Source: an uncultured Acidobacteriia bacterium (GTDB taxonomy: Bacteria > Acidobacteriota > Terriglobia > Bryobacterales > Bryobacteraceae). From it: 58,762 nucleotides of DNA. The translations under genes were made by a program, and so were the position numbers. The DNA lies in contig CAIUOG010000056.1 of assembly GCA_903900705.1 (NCBI GenBank), positions 1-58,762 of the forward strand. Direction: 5' to 3'. Shown here piece after piece: positions 1 through 8,254 of the stretch. How positions within the stretch are numbered: position 1 is the stretch's first letter; each line of letters starts with the position of its first letter. The notes below the pieces were generated by a model. That model saw nothing but the letters and a program-made list of their open reading frames with translations, did not search any database and had not been told where the DNA came from.

Positions 1-431
1 TGCAGCAGGCGGGCTGCGTCCCATTGAGCGAAAATCACGGCGTCAGACATAGCCGTTCCGCCCGTGAAGACCGCGCCGGGCGCTTCGATGTCCGCTCCGC
101 AATCGAGCAGAGCCTCCATGGCCGTGACGTCACCGCAACTGGCCGCGCCATGCAGAGCCGTTTCCTGGTGCCAATCCACACCGGTCACGGCAGCATTCAG
201 ATCCGAGCCGAAGTTCGCCAGAAGCCGGATGGTTTCCGCCACGCGGGGAAAGTGACCGGGCCAGTCCGAAACGATGTGGAGCAGCGTTCGTCCCACGCCC
301 TTCTCGTCCACAATGCGGGCGGCTGTCAGTGCCGGATCAGATTCCAGCAGACGCCGCAAAGAAACGGTATCTCCGCCCTTTATAAAGGCTGTCAGTTCTT
401 TCGCCAAAGGTTCATCGGACCGGATAATCAT
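1..431 (-). CDS. Ankyrin-repeat protein, N-terminal part (runs off the window)
   Basis: Reading the minus strand from an ATG at 431 gives an open frame that leaves the window at base 1, so only about 143 N-terminal residues are visible. The translation contains ankyrin-like units: a helix pair around LRRLLESDPALTAARI, then GRTLLHIVSDW, and then a clear repeat ETALHGAASCGDVTAMEALL followed by DCGADIEAPG. Ankyrin repeats are protein-binding scaffolds, so a catalytic role is not implied. No signal peptide is visible. The start overlaps the end of the upstream hydroxylase gene by 20 bases, which suggests translational coupling. The partner and function are unknown. Confidence 0.72.
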   Translation of the reverse strand, partial: MIIRSDEPLAKELTAFIKGGDTVSLRRLLESDPALTAARIVDEKGVGRTLLHIVSDWPGHFPRVAETIRLLANFGSDLNAAVTGVDWHQETALHGAASCGDVTAMEALLDCGADIEAPGAVFTGGTAMSDAVIFAQWDAARLL

Positions 432-1236
432 GCGCCTCCGAAGTCACTGCAAACGGCTGTAACAACTGGCCTGCCAGGTCGGCCGGCACGGGTGACGAGG
501 TTCCGTACTTCACTGGCCACTCGCCTTTCGGCGAATATAAGGTACCAAACAGGCGGTCCACCAGCGGCAGCATCGGCGAGAAGTTCCGGTTCAACGGTTC
601 CTCAAACGTGTGGTGCCAGTGGTGAAAGGCGGGTCCGGCGACCAGCCATTCCAGAGGGCCCAGCCGCCACCGAAGATTCGAGTGAATAAAGAAGCCCCAC
701 AATGTGCTGGTCAGTATCACCAGCACAGAAATGGAATCGGGACTGCCGCCCGCGGTTTGTGAGAGCCCCAGCACGTACACCGGCAGAATACCGCAAAGCC
801 GGGTAAACACCATGTCCACCGGATGAGCCCGTGTGTTGACCAGCCAGTCCATTTCCTCCGCGCTGTGATGCAGCGAATGGAAGCGCCAGAGGAATGGGAT
901 TTCATGGGACCAGCGATGTCCCCAGTAGTAGCCGACTTCCGCAATGGCAAGCGCGATGGCGAACCGCATACCCACGGGCAGTGACGCCATCGCGGTCTGC
1001 AGGGATGCGGGAACAACGCGGTGAGCGGCGGACCCCGCCAGCGCCAGCGGGAGAACCATGACCGCCTTGGGGAGCAGGCTGCTGAGGAAGTAATAGATCA
1101 GGTCCGTGAAAAATCGCGCCCGGAACACACGCTGGCGATGCAGAGGAAACAGCCGCTCCAGGGGCACGAAGACCGCGACCAGGATCAGCAGCCACAGCCA
1201 GAGCCGAAAAAAGTCGAGCGCAAACTGCCGGAGCAT
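412..1236 (-). CDS. Sterol desaturase / fatty acid hydroxylase family membrane protein
   Basis: This 274-residue integral membrane protein carries the three histidine clusters of the fatty acid hydroxylase superfamily: HRWSH at residues 107-111, HSLHH at 120-124 and HHWHH near residue 205. These ligate a di-iron centre that uses oxygen to hydroxylate or desaturate a lipid. Hydrophobic segments lie near residues 10-30, 45-70 and 85-105, followed by others around the second half. The lipid substrate cannot be told from sequence; acidobacterial relatives may act on fatty acids, hopanoids or ether lipids. The gene ends inside the start of the ankyrin gene, so the two may be co-expressed. Confidence 0.88.
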   Translation of the reverse strand: MLRQFALDFFRLWLWLLILVAVFVPLERLFPLHRQRVFRARFFTDLIYYFLSSLLPKAVMVLPLALAGSAAHRVVPASLQTAMASLPVGMRFAIALAIAEVGYYWGHRWSHEIPFLWRFHSLHHSAEEMDWLVNTRAHPVDMVFTRLCGILPVYVLGLSQTAGGSPDSISVLVILTSTLWGFFIHSNLRWRLGPLEWLVAGPAFHHWHHTFEEPLNRNFSPMLPLVDRLFGTLYSPKGEWPVKYGTSSPVPADLAGQLLQPFAVTSEAHDYPVR

Positions 1237-1299
1237 TCAGTTCTCAGAAATAGCACGAGTCCATGCCTGCGGAACGAATCTGATTTCGCTACTGTCCTA

Positions 1300-2175
1300 C
1301 TATTCCACTAAGCTGCGCTTGCGCCGAAGCCGCACCAGGCCGGCCAGCGAAAGCAGACCGCCGCCTATCAGCGCCAGCGAACCGGGTTCGGGAGCGGCGG
1401 AGACCGTTACGGCCGAGAGGAAATCCACCGGCGGCTGCCCGCTCGGAGTACCCAGCGAAAGGAACGTCAGAACCTGCGTGGAACCGGAAGCCGTGAAATT
1501 GAAGGTTTGTTGCGCCCAACCCTGAAAGGCGCCCTGCGCCAGCCCGCCATTCGCCTGTGCGGGGGTGTCCTGAATGGTCGTGCCGTTCGCGGCGGTTTGC
1601 GTTAGTTGCGCGGTGCTGGAGAGAGATACCTGCCAGCCTTCCGTGGTGGTTCCCGTAAAGCCGTACTGCTGGCCCGCCGCATACCAGAAATTCACCGCAT
1701 ACACCGTTCCCGGATTCAGGCTGGTCAGCGTCTGATAAATGGCCACCTGGTAGCCGACCGCGCCATCCGCCACGACAACATTGCCGCCGCCAGGGCTGGT
1801 GTTCGGAATCGCGCCACCGGTGCCTCCCACCACGTTGCCGGGATCATAAACCGAGAAATTGCCGAAACGACCGTTCAGAACAATGCCTTCATTGGCCGTA
1901 CTGGTGTTGCCCTGATTGCCCGCCGTGTATAAGAGTGCCAGGCCCGTGGCTGTGCCGACGTCTTCAACCGTCCACGACGCAATGTTTCCACCGGCGGTGT
2001 AGTCGCCGGTCACGCCATCGCTCTTCAGCGTGTTGATTCCACCGCCCGCCGCCGCGAAGGTACCGGAAGTTGTCGTAAAGTTCCCGTTGGAAAGGACGGA
2101 TCCCTGCGCGGAGGGAGCGAAGCTCGCCACCGCCAGAAGGCCGGTCATCAGCACCACTTCCAGCTTGCGGCCCAT
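1300..2175 (-). CDS. PEP-CTERM sorting domain protein, secreted
   Basis: The protein has an N-terminal signal peptide (MGRKLEVVLMTGLLAVASFA) and a C-terminal tripartite sorting tail: the PEP motif in AAPEPGSLALIGGG, a hydrophobic helix, and a basic end RLRRKR. This tail is the signal for an exosortase, which is not encoded in this window. The body is rich in Gly, Thr, Asn and Ser, as is common for extracellular beta-structured matrix proteins. I place the start at the ATG at 2175 because the signal peptide begins there; an in-frame ATG at 2214 would add 13 residues with no clear ribosome site. It is divergent from the sulfatase gene. Its role may be in the cell surface or exopolysaccharide matrix. 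Confidence 0.85.
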   Translation of the reverse strand: MGRKLEVVLMTGLLAVASFAPSAQGSVLSNGNFTTTSGTFAAAGGGINTLKSDGVTGDYTAGGNIASWTVEDVGTATGLALLYTAGNQGNTSTANEGIVLNGRFGNFSVYDPGNVVGGTGGAIPNTSPGGGNVVVADGAVGYQVAIYQTLTSLNPGTVYAVNFWYAAGQQYGFTGTTTEGWQVSLSSTAQLTQTAANGTTIQDTPAQANGGLAQGAFQGWAQQTFNFTASGSTQVLTFLSLGTPSGQPPVDFLSAVTVSAAPEPGSLALIGGGLLSLAGLVRLRRKRSLVE

Positions 2176-2278
2176 CGGAACCCCATACACTTTACCGGCA
2201 ACAGTCACGTTCATATATTGATGATGGCGCTCGCGGGCTTCAGGGTCCAGTCAACGAGGGTTAACTCTCCCGCTTTCC

Positions 2279-2319
2279 GTACCATTACTGATACATTTGC
2301 GGGAATCGGGTACCATTAC
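2279..2319. repeat. Direct repeat GTACCATTAC in the PEP-CTERM/sulfatase divergent region
   Basis: The 10-mer GTACCATTAC occurs at 2279-2288 and again at 2310-2319, a period of 31 bases or about three helical turns. It lies between the divergent PEP-CTERM and sulfatase genes. A TATACT hexamer at 2330-2335 could serve as a -10 box for the sulfatase. This layout fits a regulator binding two sites on one face of the helix, but no regulator is identified. Confidence 0.4.
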
Positions 2320-2347
2320 GCGTCCGGATTATACTGACGACATCGCA

Positions 2348-3967
2348 ATGCTCAGCTCCAGAAGATCTTTCCTCCAGACGACTCTCACCGCGGCGGCGGG
2401 CGCGGCGGCAGGCAACCCGCTGTCGGCGGCCCCACCGAAGAAGCCGAACATCCTGGTGATTCTGGCCGACGACATGGGCTTCTCGGACGCGCGCTGCTAC
2501 GGTGGCGACATCGACACGCCCCACCTCGATCGCATGGCCGCCAACGGCCTCCGCTTCACCCAGGCCTATTCCACCGCGCGCTGCGGCCCCTCCCGCAGTT
2601 GTCTGCTCACCGGGCAGTACGCGCAGCAGACCGCCAGTGACATCATGACGCCCGGGAAGATCCCCGCCTACGTGAAGTTTCTGCCGGAGTATCTGAAACC
2701 CCTCGGCTACCGCAGTTATCACACCGGCAAGTGGCACATGAAGCACGTCACCGGCGCGGCGGGCGTGGGCTTCGATCACTCCTACACCATGATGGATGAA
2801 CTGCGGTTCTTCACCCAGAACAACCATCTGCTCGATGGCGAGCGCCTCCCCAAACCCGAACCCGGCTACTACAGCACCACCGCCATTGCCGACTACGGAC
2901 TGCGCTTCCTCAAAGAACACGCGAAGGATCAACCGGGCGATCCCTTCTTCCTGTTCGCCGCCTTTCACGCCCCGCACTTCCCGCTCCAGGCCCCGCAGGA
3001 AGACATCGACAAATATTCCGAACGCTTCAGCGAGGGCTGGGATACGGCGCGCGAACGCAAGTGGCAGCGCATGACGAAAATGGGCCTGATCAACTGCCCG
3101 CTGGCGCCCGCCGAGCCCAATATGTGGACCAACTGGAACACGCCCGACAGTGAACTGATCGCGAAGATCGGGCCCGGCGAAGTAACCCGCGCCGTCCCCT
3201 GGTCCACGCTCACGCCGGAGCAAAAGAAACTGCAGCGAACCAAGATGGCGATTCACGCCGCCATGGTGAGCCGGATGGATACCGAGATCGGCAAGCTGCT
3301 GAAGCAGGTGGAAACCATGGGCCAGCTCGATAACACGGTGGTGCTCTTCCTCTCCGACAACGGCGCCAGTTCCGAACAGCTGATTCGCGGCGATGGCCAC
3401 GATTCCACCGCGCCGCTCGGTTCCGCAAAGACCCATCTGGGCCTCGGCCCCGGCTGGGCGGGCAACTCCAACGCGCCTTTCCGCCTGCACAAGTCCTGGG
3501 TGAACGAAGGCGGTATCGCCTCCCCTCTCATCGTCCAATGGCCCAGAGGCATTCACGACCACAATCAATTGAGGCATGATCAGTGCCACTTTGTGGACAT
3601 CCTGCCCACCGCCGTAGACCTCGCCGGCGGCAAACCCGTAGCGGAATCCGGGCCCGGTCTTGCCGGTAAGAGCATCCTGCCGGCATTCTCTAAGAACGGT
3701 GCGGTCACTCGCGATTTCCTGTACTTCAACCACAACCACAACCGCGCTCTGCGGACCGGCGACTGGAAGCTGATTGCCACCGGTGACGTCGGGCCCTGGG
3801 AACTCTACGACCTGAGCAAAGACCGCTCCGAACAGAAGAATCTCGCGCCCGCGCAACCGGAGAGAGCGCGGCAGATGGCGGCAAAGTGGAAGACCGTCGA
3901 CGACGGCTTCACCCAGGCGCGGGAAGCCGCCACCGCCAGCACGAAAAAACTGATCGGGCCGGGCTGA
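2348..3967 (+). CDS. Secreted arylsulfatase-family sulfatase
   Basis: This formylglycine-dependent sulfatase hydrolyses sulfate esters. The signature C-G-P-S-R is present with Cys79 (counted from the ATG at 2348) as the residue to be converted to formylglycine. The N-terminal metal-binding stretch NILVILADDMGFSD and the later LFLSDNGAS are also typical. The chosen start gives a Tat-like signal (SRRSFLQ followed by an Ala-rich region), whereas the longer frame from 2297 adds 17 residues with no signal character. Length, about 540 residues, fits the family. The natural substrate is probably a sulfated glycan, as this family often works in polysaccharide breakdown, but it cannot be named. No maturation enzyme (FGE or anSME) is seen nearby. 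Confidence 0.93.
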   Translation: MLSSRRSFLQTTLTAAAGAAAGNPLSAAPPKKPNILVILADDMGFSDARCYGGDIDTPHLDRMAANGLRFTQAYSTARCGPSRSCLLTGQYAQQTASDIMTPGKIPAYVKFLPEYLKPLGYRSYHTGKWHMKHVTGAAGVGFDHSYTMMDELRFFTQNNHLLDGERLPKPEPGYYSTTAIADYGLRFLKEHAKDQPGDPFFLFAAFHAPHFPLQAPQEDIDKYSERFSEGWDTARERKWQRMTKMGLINCPLAPAEPNMWTNWNTPDSELIAKIGPGEVTRAVPWSTLTPEQKKLQRTKMAIHAAMVSRMDTEIGKLLKQVETMGQLDNTVVLFLSDNGASSEQLIRGDGHDSTAPLGSAKTHLGLGPGWAGNSNAPFRLHKSWVNEGGIASPLIVQWPRGIHDHNQLRHDQCHFVDILPTAVDLAGGKPVAESGPGLAGKSILPAFSKNGAVTRDFLYFNHNHNRALRTGDWKLIATGDVGPWELYDLSKDRSEQKNLAPAQPERARQMAAKWKTVDDGFTQAREAATASTKKLIGPG

Positions 3968-3977
3968 CCCCGGCCCG
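3955..3977. terminator. GC-rich hairpin between convergent sulfatase and SDR genes
   Basis: A perfect 9-base-pair stem CGGGCCGGG / CCCGGCCCG with a 5-base loop spans the sulfatase stop codon and the gap before the SDR stop. There is no T run on either side, so it may only slow polymerase or be incidental in GC-rich DNA. Confidence 0.35.
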
Positions 3978-3980
3978 GAA

Positions 3981-4775
3981 TCATTCTCCGGAAGGCCGGA
4001 ACATTCTCTCGGAGATCGCGGTCACCAGGCGTCGCGGAGCAAGCCGCTGCAGTTCCATGCCCAGGCGATTGCTCACGCCGCAAATCACATGGTGCTTCCC
4101 CGCAGCCATCGCGTCCAGCCCGATGCGCGCCACTTCCCGCGCGGTGTGCACGCTCATCTGTTTCGGAATCGGCTCATTCGCAATTTCATGGAACTCCGAC
4201 TTCGTCTGCCCCGGGCATAAGGCACACACGCGAACGCCGAAGCGCTTCACCTCCTCCGCAATGCCCTCCGCGAAGATCAGGTCAAACGCCTTCGTTGCCG
4301 CATAGGCCGTCTGATACGGTACCGCCTGGAATGACGCGGTGGAGGCCACAATCAGAACATCGCCGCTCCCCCGCGCGATCATTGCAGGCAGATACAGGCT
4401 GGTCATCGCCACCACGGCGGAGCAGTTCACCTGGATCATGGCGAGTTGTCGCGCCAGGTCCATCTCCCGGAATTCCCCGAAGATTCCAAAGCCCGCGTTG
4501 TTCACCAGCAGCGCCGGGTTTATGCTCTTCGAGTTGGTGAACTCCAGGATTTCCGCCGGGGCTTCCGGCTTCTCCAGATCCGCCGCGAAGATCTCCACCT
4601 CCGTGGAAAACTCGGTGGAAAGCTCTGCCGCGAACGCCTGCAGCCGGTCCGCCCGCCGCGCCGTCAGCACCAGCTTCGCGCCACCCGCCGCGAGTTCCCG
4701 CGCCATGGCCTGCCCGATGCCGGAACTCGCACCCGTCACCAGCGCCCACTGGCCCTTCCAGGAAAAACGGCTCAT
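3981..4775 (-). CDS. Short-chain dehydrogenase/reductase (SDR)
   Basis: This classical SDR of 264 residues has the NAD(P)-binding motif TGASSGIG at residues 14-21, the LVNNAG strand near residue 88, and the active-site YAATK motif near residue 157. Basic residues after the second strand (ARRADR) suggest preference for NADP(H). It belongs to the group that includes DltE/YdfG-like oxidoreductases, but the substrate is unknown. Its ATG overlaps the stop codon of the upstream FG-GAP gene by 4 bases, so the two are probably co-transcribed. Confidence 0.9.
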   Translation of the reverse strand: MSRFSWKGQWALVTGASSGIGQAMARELAAGGAKLVLTARRADRLQAFAAELSTEFSTEVEIFAADLEKPEAPAEILEFTNSKSINPALLVNNAGFGIFGEFREMDLARQLAMIQVNCSAVVAMTSLYLPAMIARGSGDVLIVASTASFQAVPYQTAYAATKAFDLIFAEGIAEEVKRFGVRVCALCPGQTKSEFHEIANEPIPKQMSVHTAREVARIGLDAMAAGKHHVICGVSNRLGMELQRLAPRRLVTAISERMFRPSGE

Positions 4776-5938
4776 TTCTTCTTCAGCACAGCCGGAACCC
4801 TGGTCATGTTCTCAAAGAGAAACAGACCGCTCTTGCCGCCTACCGCGAAATCAAGATCCCCGTCGCCATCGATATCCGCCACAGGAATCTGCATGCCGCC
4901 GCCGGTCCGTCCGCCGTAGTCCACCACGTGCTTCACCCATTCCACATTCCCGTTGCTATCCGGCGGCAGAAACTCATACCAGTAAACGCCCAGCGGCTCC
5001 CGCTCACCCGGATCTTTGCCGTTATGGGCCATGAAGCGCTTACCGGTGACGAAGTCCGGCTGACCGTCGCCGTTCAGATCCACCATCGTCATGGCATGCG
5101 CCTGGGACCAGCTGTCGTCGATGATGTGTTTTTTCCATTTGCCATCGGCCAGCTGTTCCATCCAGAAGACGCCATAGTCGTGCGCCATGGAAGTGACAAT
5201 ATCCATGCGACCGTCTTTATTCACGTCCAGTGCGTAAATGAAGCCGGTCTGGCCCAGGTCCCAATCGGCGTGGAATTTCCAGGCCTGATCCACCCGGGGA
5301 TCGGCCGGAGCTTCAAACCAGCCCTTGGGCGTGAGAATGTCGTTTCGGCCATCTTTGTTGATGTCCCCCGCGCCAATGCCATGCCCCATCGGCACATTGC
5401 TCACATTGTGGCGGACAAAGCTTCCATTACGGATCTCATACCAGGAAACGGGCGCGTTGGCACTGCCGAACTGCGGCAGAATCTCACGCTTTTTCCCGTT
5501 GTTCAGCAGGTCCACCGCAAAGCAGAATTCCACGTTGAAACCACCCTGAATCTCGCTCGACTTCCACATGGCGGTGGCCGCCGTCTTACCCGGATTCTCG
5601 CTCCACCAGAGGCTCTTCGAAAACCAGCCGCAGCTGACGATATCCACGTTGCCATCCCCGTTCACATCAATCGGCAAATCGCTGAAATCATCAATGTAAT
5701 TGTTGGTGAAAAGCGCGGTGCGGAAATGGTGCTTCGTCCAGTTCGGCGCTTCATACCAGTTCTCCCCGGAAACAATGTCGAGCTTGCCGTCTTTGTTGAT
5801 ATCGGCGAAAGCGGCAGGCTCGTTCTGGCCCAGATCGATGGTGTGTTTGTGAAAGGGAATCTCGCCTTCCGGACGGGTCGCGGTCCACGCGACCGCGCCA
5901 ACCAGAACGGCAAAAAGCACGAGGACGGAAGTCTTCAT
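4772..5938 (-). CDS. Secreted FG-GAP / VCBS-repeat protein
   Basis: The protein starts with a signal peptide or membrane anchor (MKTSVLVLFAVLVGAVAW) and then contains at least six calcium-loop repeats of the form D-x-N/D-x-D-G-x-x-D, such as DINKDGKLDIVSG, DVNGDGNVDIVSC and DIDGDGDLDFAVG. These belong to FG-GAP/VCBS beta-propeller blades as in integrin alpha chains. The whole chain probably forms one extracellular propeller of 388 residues. No catalytic site is visible. It shares an operon-like 4-base overlap with the SDR downstream, an odd pairing of an exported protein with a cytoplasmic enzyme. Function is unknown. Confidence 0.87.
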   Translation of the reverse strand: MKTSVLVLFAVLVGAVAWTATRPEGEIPFHKHTIDLGQNEPAAFADINKDGKLDIVSGENWYEAPNWTKHHFRTALFTNNYIDDFSDLPIDVNGDGNVDIVSCGWFSKSLWWSENPGKTAATAMWKSSEIQGGFNVEFCFAVDLLNNGKKREILPQFGSANAPVSWYEIRNGSFVRHNVSNVPMGHGIGAGDINKDGRNDILTPKGWFEAPADPRVDQAWKFHADWDLGQTGFIYALDVNKDGRMDIVTSMAHDYGVFWMEQLADGKWKKHIIDDSWSQAHAMTMVDLNGDGQPDFVTGKRFMAHNGKDPGEREPLGVYWYEFLPPDSNGNVEWVKHVVDYGGRTGGGMQIPVADIDGDGDLDFAVGGKSGLFLFENMTRVPAVLKKK

Positions 5939-5970
5939 GCAAGTGATTCTATCGCCCGTGTCTGTATGGC

Positions 5971-8058
5971 TTACCGCCGCAATTCGCGCAGGATCTCAGA
6001 CATCTCCGTAACAGCCCCGGCATCGCCGCCAAAGCGCAGGGAATAGTAGAGCGAGGTGAAGCGGCGGACGGGGTCCAGTTCGCCCGCCGGCAGCGTCTCC
6101 GCGAACTCGCGCGGCGTGGCGAAGGCCGGCTTCTCAAAACCCCGGCGCGCCAGGGCTTCGAGCATCAGCTGATAGAGAATTCCCGCGTCATGCGGGGAAG
6201 CGCCGCGTGTGGCGATCGCCCGGAGCTTCAGGCGGCTGCGGATTTCCCGCCAGAGCCGCGGTCCCGCCATCGCGGCAAGCCCCACCAGAACAATCCCGGC
6301 CAGAACCCACGCGGCGATCGGACCCGTGAAGATCGATCGGATCGAATCCCAAACGCCACTTCTCCACGGGCCGCCAGGCTGAAGCCGCGCCTGGCTGATC
6401 GTCCGCAGCGTGCCTTCGAACTTTGCCGCCAGCGCCGCCTGATGCCCCAGATCGTAAGCCATCACCCACTGCTGCCACATGCTGTCGGCGGCATCGAGAT
6501 ACATATTCAGCCGGGCCGTGATGCCGGCGCTGTGCGGAGCGGCGGAGGGAGTCGGATCGAACGTTACCCAGCCCTCGCCCTCCAGCCACGCTTCCACCCA
6601 GGCATGCGCGTCGGAAGCGCGAATCACCGTCTGGCCGGAGACTTCGTTGTAATAGCCGCTCTGGAAACCGGTTGCCACGCGGGACGGAATCCCCTGCATG
6701 CGGAGCATCACGGCCATCGCGGAGGCGAAGTATTCGCAGTAGCCCCGCTTCGTCACGAACAGAAAGTTCGCCAGAGGATCGGCCACCGGTTTGGCGCTGC
6801 TCTCCAGCGAGTAGGTGAACTCCCCGCGCAGATGCTGCTGGATGCTGAAGGCGTTTTCTCCGGGCGGCGCTCCGGGGTTCGTCCACTCCCGCGACTGCGA
6901 CCAGATGCGCCCATCCATCGCCGGCAGGCGCAGGTATCGAATCTTCTCGGCGGGGCTCAGGCTCACCGGCAGGGCCGCGCCCCAGTGTGCGGACACCTCG
7001 TAGCGAAGCTCCTCGCCTGTCACCGGCAGCACACGCCACGAATCCTCCGGGGTTCGGATCAGCCGGGGCGCGGAAAAATTGATGTATTCCGGCGTGCCCG
7101 CAATGAAAATCGTGCCGGTGTCGGAGCTGTTCACATCCACCCGGTACAGCAGCCGCCGGCCATCCCGGCGGGATCGCTGCAGACGTCCCGCGACCTCGGC
7201 GGTCCCATGGCTCGTCGGCACATCCGTCACCGCCAGCGGCGGCTCCGACCAGCGCCTGCCGTCGAAGTGGCTCAGCGCCGTGCCGCGCCATTTCAGGCCA
7301 CGGGGAAGCGCGCGGGAATAGGACAGGATGTGCATCACCGGACGGGTATCGCGCGAAATCTCTCCGAAGCCGCCCAGGTCCACCACATTCGAATAACCTG
7401 TGAGCCGGGGAGCGTTCGGAAACAGCAGCGCCGCGGCCCGGGCAGTGCGCGGCACCAGCAGAAAGAGCCCTCCGGTGATCACGAGTATCCCGAAAGTTGC
7501 CGCCACCGTGACCACGGCCAGACGCCAGCCCAGCCGGGCCTTCGGCGGATGAATCACCTGCCCGCCCCGCTCCACGCCCCGCCGGATCTCCGCGCTCGTA
7601 AAGGCCGCAATCGCAAACAGAATATAGAGCGCCAGCCACGCGAAAAACGTCGCCTGAAAAGAAAGCAGCGCCGCGCCGATCAGTTCCAGGAAAGCCACGG
7701 AAGCGGTATAGAGATAGTCGCGATTCGTCTCCGCCGTCAGAATCTTCACCGCCGCCAGGAAGCACACGCCGTGCAGCGTGGCGGTGAAGAAGTCCCGCGA
7801 GAGCACATAGAAATCGAGTGGATAAAAACCGACGTAGGCGAGGGCCAGGATCGACACCACTCGCGGCGGAATGGTCATTCGCAGGCGTCCGGCAATCATC
7901 AGCCCGCGAACGGCGAGAGCAAAAAAGGTAAGAGCGAGGGTGGGCCGGTCCAGATATCGCGAACCCGCCAGCGCGAAAAAACCGCTGGCCACCAGCCCGA
8001 GCAGCGAAAACTGGAAAAAGCGATCGACGGAACGCTCGGAATGGCGCGCGGAGGACAC
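5971..8058 (-). CDS. TgpA-like membrane transglutaminase with DUF3488 and DUF4129-type ends
   Basis: The 695-residue protein has an N-terminal block of hydrophobic helices (about residues 14-190), a large periplasmic transglutaminase core, another membrane helix near residue 570, and a cytoplasmic DUF4129-like tail. The papain-like triad is intact: Cys441 (in RGYCEYF), His485 (in SDAHAW) and Asp501 (in TFDPTP). Pseudomonas TgpA has the same architecture and is essential there, though its substrate is unsettled. The start is GTG at 8058 with no strong ribosome site. The usual companions, a MoxR ATPase and a DUF58 protein, are not adjacent here. Confidence 0.9.
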   Translation of the reverse strand: MSSARHSERSVDRFFQFSLLGLVASGFFALAGSRYLDRPTLALTFFALAVRGLMIAGRLRMTIPPRVVSILALAYVGFYPLDFYVLSRDFFTATLHGVCFLAAVKILTAETNRDYLYTASVAFLELIGAALLSFQATFFAWLALYILFAIAAFTSAEIRRGVERGGQVIHPPKARLGWRLAVVTVAATFGILVITGGLFLLVPRTARAAALLFPNAPRLTGYSNVVDLGGFGEISRDTRPVMHILSYSRALPRGLKWRGTALSHFDGRRWSEPPLAVTDVPTSHGTAEVAGRLQRSRRDGRRLLYRVDVNSSDTGTIFIAGTPEYINFSAPRLIRTPEDSWRVLPVTGEELRYEVSAHWGAALPVSLSPAEKIRYLRLPAMDGRIWSQSREWTNPGAPPGENAFSIQQHLRGEFTYSLESSAKPVADPLANFLFVTKRGYCEYFASAMAVMLRMQGIPSRVATGFQSGYYNEVSGQTVIRASDAHAWVEAWLEGEGWVTFDPTPSAAPHSAGITARLNMYLDAADSMWQQWVMAYDLGHQAALAAKFEGTLRTISQARLQPGGPWRSGVWDSIRSIFTGPIAAWVLAGIVLVGLAAMAGPRLWREIRSRLKLRAIATRGASPHDAGILYQLMLEALARRGFEKPAFATPREFAETLPAGELDPVRRFTSLYYSLRFGGDAGAVTEMSEILRELRR

Positions 8059-8104
8059 TGCTATGAGTTTAGGGCATTCCCGAGGCAGGGCCTCTCAAAC
8101 AGGA

Positions 8105-8145
8105 AACGGGTCCTGCAGGACTCAAAACAGTCCGCAGAACCCGTT
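8105..8145 (-). terminator. Terminator-like hairpin after the micro-ORF
   Basis: On the minus strand a 17-18 base imperfect stem (AACGGGTTCTGCGGACT pairing with AGTCCTGCAGGACCCGTT, one mismatch and one bulge) closes a 6-base loop about 17 bases after the micro-ORF stop codon. The following TTTCCTGTTT is only partly T-rich. The position supports a short independent transcript for the micro-ORF. Confidence 0.55.
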
Positions 8146-8161
8146 CAGAAGTCCCGGAGCA

Positions 8162-8221
8162 CTACTTCTTATCTTTCTTGGGCTTTTTTGTTTCTTTCTT
8201 GCGGTCCATACCTTTGGCCAT
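8162..8221 (-). CDS. Lysine-rich 19-residue small protein
   Basis: An ATG at 8221 preceded by a good ribosome-binding sequence (AAGGGAGA, about 8 bases upstream) opens a frame of 19 residues beginning MAKGMDRKKETKKPKKDKK, with a stop at 8162. Ten of the 19 residues are lysine or arginine times the basic pattern, and there is no hydrophobic segment. Small lysine-rich proteins beginning MAKG-D-KKE-KK, I recall, occur in several bacterial phyla as unnamed hypotheticals, usually longer. The frame sits alone between tgpA-like and PA14 genes and is followed by a hairpin, so it looks like a real gene unit. A nucleic-acid or ribosome-binding role is a guess from charge. Confidence 0.6.
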   Translation of the reverse strand: MAKGMDRKKETKKPKKDKK

Positions 8222-8254
8222 AGAGTGTTCTCCCTTCAGTTATGATTATGCACT

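Noticed and set aside
2285-3856. 523-residue minus-strand frame antisense to the sulfatase
   Set aside because: The composition is shadow-like, and the sulfatase frame carries the complete signature.
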